A stretch of DNA of 64,000 nt from Neocallimastix lanati (nom. inval.) (Eukaryota > Neocallimastigomycota > Neocallimastigomycetes > Neocallimastigales > Neocallimastigaceae): contig JACVTC010000118.1 in the NCBI GenBank assembly GCA_016946835.1, positions 1 to 64,000 on the forward strand, read 5' to 3'. Position numbers and translations under genes: made by a program. Below the pieces are notes generated by a model. The model was not told where the DNA came from, did not search any database, and was given only the letters and a program-made list of their open reading frames with translations. Below are positions 58,601 through 64,000 of this stretch, piece after piece. The stretch's first letter is position 1. Every line of letters starts with the position of its first letter.

Positions 58601-60510
58601 CATCTAAAAAGATATATTTTGGATTACCTATAGTAGCCATACTAATACAAAGCTTACATTTTTGACCACCACTTAATTTTGAAGTTTTTAATTTCTTTTA
58701 ATCCGGAAGATTAAGTTCTTTTAAAATTTCATCAACATCTACTTTGACATTCTTTAAATTAGAGTAAAAATTAATATGATCTTCAACCGTAAGTCCATCA
58801 TAAATAATATTCGTTTGAGAACAAACCCCGAAATCCTTACGAATATTATTAATGCTTTTAGAAATACTTGCTCCATCGAAATAAATATCACCATAAGTTG
58901 CTTTAATAAGACCGACCATAATATTAATAAGAGTTGTTTTACATGCACCATTATGACCTAAATTATTACAATTAATATTTATATATATAATTATGAATAA
59001 GAAAGTTGAAAATTAATTTATATATATATATATAATTTCAATTTATAATTTAAAAAATAGTAAAAATAATTATTAGTTTAATCCATTTATAAATTAATAG
59101 ATAATAGATATTTATAATTATTAAATTTAAATACCTAAAATGGCAAATATTTCATTTTGGTATACTTTAAAGCTAACATCGTTAACTGCTAAAAATTCAT
59201 TTTTCTTTTGTATAACTTTGGTTTTTCTATTACTATCATTATTTCTTTTGTTTCTTTTGAATATTTTATGAACATGATTTACTTCAACCATACATTTTTT
59301 ATTATTTCTGGCATTAAAATCTTCTTGAATATCTTTTTGATAACTGATTTCATTTTCTAATTGAAAGTTTTTTTATTCTTCTTTTTGGAACAAATAGATA
59401 TCTGGAGGTTTCATTAGAAAATAAGTTATCAAGAATAAGTGCCAAAACGAAGTAAAAAATACTATTACTAGTAAGAATTATTAAATACTTACCAGCATCA
59501 GTATTAAAAATATTAATTAAATTTATTGATTTGTAAGTATATTTTAAAATTTCTAAATTATTTAAAATTTCTTTAAGAGATACTGTTGAAAATATGAAAG
59601 ATAATATTTTTGAAATATCTTCATTCACAAGAGAAGTATATTGAGCAATAAAAAAGGGAATGATATAGAGAATTAAAACAACAACACTAGCTGTTTTAGC
59701 TCTTTTGAAAAACGTACTAAATACGAAACCATAAGAACAAGCGCTTAATGAAAAAAGGAAAATAATACTAATTATAACAAAAAAATTAACATTTGAAAAC
59801 AATTCATTCAAAATATTAATAATAATAGTCATCACAATTGAAATTATTAATGAAATAAATCTTTCAACAATAAACCATGAAAGCCAGAAAATAGTAGGAT
59901 GAACGCCAGCAACTAATAAACCATCTTTTAAATTATCTTCTTTTTCTTTAACAATATTAATAGTGATAATATAAACTGACGTCATAAAAGCTAAAGAAAT
60001 ATAGTAGGTAGTAAAAGATGATAAACTAACAGCATATGGACTGACATTTGATGCCTGATCAACTGCCGTTTGAATTGGTATATATAAATCTAAATAGCTA
60101 GAAGTAATACCAAAAAACGAATTATTTTCAGTAATGTTTTGAATAGGACTTGTTTCTGGGTTTTCAGTATTTTTAATATCAAGTCGAATGGTATATTTTA
60201 AAAGATCTTTATTTTCAAAAATAATACCACAAAATAATTGTTCTTTATTATTTATGTCAGTACTATATTTAATCATTTCATCTTGAGTTTTAAATTGAAT
60301 ATTCTTAACTTGAGTATTATTAGAAATATCATTATGTATAATCTTTTCTATGATACTTTGGTCACTGTCATCTGGTAAAACAAAGCCAAGTATTGGCTTT
60401 TTAATATCAAAAGTAACGTATTCGTTCAACGATTTAAGTTCTGTTAGATCTTCTGTAGTAGTTAAAGTTTGAGATTCTTCATTATTAGGTGAACTGCTTA
60501 TGAAATTATA
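55618..60510 (-). pseudogene. ABCA-type ABC transporter gene, broken and lacking its 5' exon(s)
   Basis: Full ABCA order on the minus strand: ectodomain end plus about six membrane segments (60480-59350), NBD1 (59290-57860), second ectodomain and membrane block (57836-56820), NBD2 (56600-55740), C-terminus LVKDYAFNQTSLEQIFINFA then FAKKQIIQKN to TGA 55618. NBD1: Walker A reads GHNGACKTT (Gly to Cys), signature LSGGQKCKL, Walker [14 protein letters not shown], His in [14 protein letters not shown]2: GPNGAGKST, NLSGGTKRKL, ILLDEPTAGMDP, LTTHSMEEAE, all canonical. Damage: TAA 58698, TAG 57855, TAA 56295 and single-base shifts near 59370, 56705, 56560 and 55750. The frame opens after a 3' splice-like site at about 60493; the start codon and first membrane helix are missing. 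Such proteins move lipids or amphipaths. Confidence 0.88.
58958..59134 (-). other. Spliceosomal intron in the ABC gene
   Basis: 177 nt, GTATTT..TTTAG on the minus strand. Removing it joins FAIL-G to GT-CAT so the Walker A loop reads GHNGACKTT in frame. It is far more AT-rich than the exons, with an AT-dinucleotide tract. Confidence 0.85.
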
Positions 60511-61030
<520 letters not shown>

Positions 61031-61044
61031 TCCCCCGCAAATAT
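61031..61044 (-). promoter_or_regulatory. Polypurine tract of the copia element
   Basis: Minus strand ATTTGCGGGGGAGT, eight bases downstream of the pol stop, is the only G-rich tract nearby and fits a plus-strand primer next to the 3' LTR. Confidence 0.6.
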
Positions 61045-61051
61045 AATTTTA

Positions 61052-64000
61052 TTATGAAATAAAAATTTTATTTGAAAAATTTAATATTTTCTTTCCATTT
61101 AAATCTTTTGTGAATATGTCAGCAAGCATGTTCTTAGAATCAACATATTCCAATTTAATAATTTTCTTTTCAATATAATCCTTATTAAAATGATATTTAA
61201 TATCAATATGTTTTAACTTCGAATTTAATTCCCCATTTTCAATGCTTGTCTTACTTGCTAAATTGTCCGTGTAAATTGTAATGGTTTTACTAAAATTAAG
61301 TAGTTCATATAAAATATTTCTTAACCATAAAATAGTTTTCAAACATTCAGCGGTACTAACATATTCTGCTTCTGCAGTAGAAGTGGCAACTGTAGATTGT
61401 TTTTTAGAAGACCAAATTAAAGGTGAGTTTCCTAACATAATTATGAAACCAGAAGTAGATTTTCTATCTGTTATATCTCCAGCATAATCAGCATCAGAAT
61501 ATCCAGTTATAGTTCCTATCCCATCATAATATAATTTGTAATCTACAGTATTGTTTAAATATTTCATAATATTTGTTACTGCTTTCCAGTCGGATACACA
61601 GGGATTTTCAGATTTTCTTGCGGCTTTATGTACGGCATATGTAATATCTGGTCTTGTACATTTTGCTAGAAATATTAAGGATCCAATAGCACTTTTATAA
61701 ATAGTTTTATTAAATGGATATTTATTTTCAGATATTAAATTATTGCCTGTACATGGCGTATTATTTCTTTTTGTATATTTAATGTTAAATTTTTCTAATA
61801 ATTTTTTAATAAATCCTTTTTGGGAAATAATAAATTTATTTTTAACTTTATCAATTTTTATTCCAAGAATGTATTTTATTGGTTCACATTTTGAAATTTT
61901 AAATTTTCTTTTAATTTTATTTATAATAGAAAAAATTTCATTATCATAACCCGTAATAATTATATCGTCCACATATATGCCTATAATAGCGATTAATACT
62001 CCATTTGCTACCTTTTTAAAAATACATTTTTCAGAATTAAGTTGAACAAATCCATTATCAATGAGAAATTTTGTAATTTTAATATTCCATTGTCGGCCAG
62101 ATTGTTTTAGGTCGTATAGTGCTTTATTTAATAACCAAAATCCTTTTTTGTAATTTACATCCCCTGGAGGAATGGAAACATAAATATTTTTGTCCAAATC
62201 AGCGTTAAGGTAGGCGGCTTTAATATCTAATTGTTGGACATTCCATTTAAACTTTGCGGCAATAAATAGAATTAGTTTAATACAATCAATATTTAATGTA
62301 GGGGAATATGTAAGGTTGAAATCTATTCCCTCTTTTTGACTAAATCCCCTTGCGACCAGTCGTGCTTTAAATTTAATTATATTATTATCTTCATCAGTTT
62401 TGGTTGTGAATACCCATCTGGTAGAAATCACATTTTTCCCTTTTGGAACGTTTTCAACATAAGTCATTATTTTATTGCCATATAGGTTGTTAAGTTCATT
62501 AACAATGGCTTTCTTCCAATATTCCTTATTTTTACAGGTAATCTCGTCGTTATATGTCATAGGAATATTGGTTGATATTGACACTGGGTTCTTAATATTT
62601 TTATAATTTTTACTTTTTGTAACATGTTTATTATTTTCATGATGATTTTTCTTTATATGGAATTTATTGTAAATTAAACTTTTATTATGTTTTGTTTGAG
62701 GACTATCAGAATTAATTGCATTAGATTTATTATTGAATAAGGTTTGATTTTGTTCAGAATAATTTTTATTCAACTTATTATTATTTAGGGTTAGATCTTG
62801 TTCAAAGTTATTTTTATTCAACTTATTATTAAATAAGGTTTGATTTTGTTCAAAATTATTTTTGTTTAAATTATTATTATTAATTAAGATTTGATTTTGT
62901 TCAAAATTATTTTTGTTTAAATTATTATTATTAATTAAGATTTGATTTTGTTCTGGATTGTTTTTATTTAAATTATTATTAAATAAGGTTTGATTTATAT
63001 TATTATAATTTTTAATTTTTTGCTCATTTTTTGAAAAATTTTTATTGATAAAAAAATTTTTACTTTGATCAAACTTGAAATTATTATTTTTTTCATAATA
63101 ATGATCGGTTTTATCGAAGTAATTATTATAAAAATTGTTATCTAAATTACCATGTAAATTATGGTTATTAAAAGTTTTTTGGTAGCGCTTTATAGAGTTA
63201 GGACTGTAATAGTCTGTCTTATATTTATTTTTATTAGAAAATTCAGGATCAATATCCATCTTATTTTCATCGGAATTTCCGTTTAAATTTAATTTTTGAA
63301 ATAAATTATTAACGTCATTTAATTGATAATTAAAATTTTCGTCATTATTATATACTGTACTAATTAAATTACTACTGTTTGTTAATTGAGTATTGTTGAT
63401 GAAATTAAAATTAAAGAAGTTGCTGTTGGATAAATCATTTGTTATATTTTCAGAAAGAGAAATATTAGCTGGTTCGTCTTCTATGCATTGAATTTCTCTA
63501 ACACGGTGCATTTTGAAATTTTCATAATCCATGATAAGATAACTATATGACTGTTCATCAAAACCTAGAAATATTCCTTTATTTGCATTGGAGTCAAATT
63601 TCCCTTTATCTTGAGAGTAATCCTTATAATAAGCAATGCAGCCAAATACTTTTATGTATTTTAAATTGACCTTTTTATTGTAAAATATTTCTTCTGGAAT
63701 TTTATTATCAATACCACTATGTGGTACTTTGTTATATATATAATTAGCGTAGATAATAGCAAAATCCCAGAAATTTTCAGATAATTTGCTCCAAAATAAT
63801 AAGGTTTTAGCGCATGAAATAATGGTTTGATTAAACCTTTCAGCCAGTCCATTATTTTCAGGATTATAAGGTGGAGAGTAGATTTTTCTTATTCCATTAT
63901 TTTTACAAAATTCTAAAATTTTTCTGTTATTGTATTCTCTACTATTATCTGATTTGAAATATTTAATTTTATTTTCCTTAAAAATGTTATTTAAGAATTT
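61052..64000 (-). CDS. Ty1/copia polyprotein (integrase-RT-RNase H), open, 5' end outside window
   Basis: One uninterrupted frame from the window edge to TAA at 61052; ATG 63532 lies inside it, but the frame continues upstream with integrase motifs and is not the start. Integrase core: FKSDNSREY (Asp, about 63945) and NGLAERFNQ (Glu, about 63840), then KVFGC and GIFLGFD. A long Asn-rich linker holds five repeats of an NNxLNKNxxEQNQ unit (62740-63000). RT: RWVFTTK, KARLVARGFSQKEGIDF, LDIKAAYLNADLDKNIYV, YDLKQSGRQWN, YVDDIIITG (about 61970). RNase H: GYSDADYAGD (about 61490), RKSTSGFI, STAEAEYVS, YTDN, HIDIKYHF. All key residues look intact, so this may be an active or recently active element. 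gag and protease lie outside. Confidence 0.95.
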   Translation of the reverse strand, partial: KFLNNIFKENKIKYFKSDNSREYNNRKILEFCKNNGIRKIYSPPYNPENNGLAERFNQTIISCAKTLLFWSKLSENFWDFAIIYANYIYNKVPHSGIDNKIPEEIFYNKKVNLKYIKVFGCIAYYKDYSQDKGKFDSNANKGIFLGFDEQSYSYLIMDYENFKMHRVREIQCIEDEPANISLSENITNDLSNSNFFNFNFINNTQLTNSSNLISTVYNNDENFNYQLNDVNNLFQKLNLNGNSDENKMDIDPEFSNKNKYKTDYYSPNSIKRYQKTFNNHNLHGNLDNNFYNNYFDKTDHYYEKNNNFKFDQSKNFFINKNFSKNEQKIKNYNNINQTLFNNNLNKNNPEQNQILINNNNLNKNNFEQNQILINNNNLNKNNFEQNQTLFNNKLNKNNFEQDLTLNNNKLNKNYSEQNQTLFNNKSNAINSDSPQTKHNKSLIYNKFHIKKNHHENNKHVTKSKNYKNIKNPVSISTNIPMTYNDEITCKNKEYWKKAIVNELNNLYGNKIMTYVENVPKGKNVISTRWVFTTKTDEDNNIIKFKARLVARGFSQKEGIDFNLTYSPTLNIDCIKLILFIAAKFKWNVQQLDIKAAYLNADLDKNIYVSIPPGDVNYKKGFWLLNKALYDLKQSGRQWNIKITKFLIDNGFVQLNSEKCIFKKVANGVLIAIIGIYVDDIIITGYDNEIFSIINKIKRKFKISKCEPIKYILGIKIDKVKNKFIISQKGFIKKLLEKFNIKYTKRNNTPCTGNNLISENKYPFNKTIYKSAIGSLIFLAKCTRPDITYAVHKAARKSENPCVSDWKAVTNIMKYLNNTVDYKLYYDGIGTITGYSDADYAGDITDRKSTSGFIIMLGNSPLIWSSKKQSTVATSTAEAEYVSTAECLKTILWLRNILYELLNFSKTITIYTDNLASKTSIENGELNSKLKHIDIKYHFNKDYIEKKIIKLEYVDSKNMLADIFTKDLNGKKILNFSNKIFIS
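62740..63005 (-). repeat. Coding minisatellite in the copia integrase-RT linker
   Basis: Five to six imperfect 51-63 bp units encode variants of NNNLNKNNFEQNQ with ILI or TLF between them. Unit length stays a multiple of three, so the frame is kept. Confidence 0.9.

Noticed and set aside
63661-63852. Separate 63-codon minus-strand protein
   Set aside because: Out-of-frame shadow of the copia integrase, which is open in another frame across the same bases.

Overview
The window is extremely AT-rich eukaryotic DNA, dominated by homopolymers, AAT/TTA microsatellites and retroelements. AT-extreme coding sequence, ankyrin-repeat protein remnants, an ABCA-type transporter remnant with a GT-AG intron, CCCTAA-type telomere repeats and abundant Ty3, Ty1, LINE and Mutator-like elements best fit an anaerobic gut fungus (Neocallimastigomycota). 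A social amoeba is a weaker alternative. I found no intact host gene. The only fully open long frame is a Ty1/copia polyprotein at the right edge.

Layout. 1-3.5 kb: heavily decayed Ty3/gypsy element (minus) with its LTR. 4.2-5.5 kb: decayed Ty1/copia RT (plus). 6.0-6.8 kb: broken Ty3 gag (plus). 7.2-10.1 kb: LTR plus 3' half of a Ty3 pol (minus). 10.1-13.5 kb: APE-type LINE (minus) with its poly(A) tail. 13.8-17.6 kb: Mutator-like DNA transposon whose ends carry repeated GGCGAAATGC motifs, with a solo LTR inserted in it (5-bp target duplication). 19.1-29.0 kb: stacked LTRs: a non-autonomous LTR element (19645-22820) inserted in one solo LTR, followed by a second solo LTR interrupted by three further solo LTRs, most with perfect 5-bp target duplications. 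29-35.6 kb: low complexity, short telomeric repeat, tandem repeats. 35.9-41.2 kb: near-complete Ty3/gypsy element (minus). 41.4-43.4 kb: broken ankyrin-repeat gene. 44-49 kb: LINE crumb, ankyrin N-terminus, AAT-rich block and an unrecognised decayed coding region. 53-54.6 kb: second LINE-like RT relic. 55.6-60.5 kb: ABCA transporter pseudogene. 61-64 kb: Ty1/copia polyprotein.

The strongest observations concern the Ty3/gypsy element at 35.9-41.2 kb and the non-autonomous element at 19.6-22.8 kb. In both, the bases immediately after the 5' LTR are a perfect 16-17 nt complement of a segment inside the same LTR, the geometry of Tf1-type self-primed reverse transcription. The gypsy element also has a slippery A AAA AAC heptamer, 8-nt spacer and 8-bp stem exactly where gag must shift -1 into pol. 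Its pol is one uninterrupted frame of about 1,160 codons broken only by five UAG codons, ending in UAA. All of this is read by eye; no search or folding program was run.
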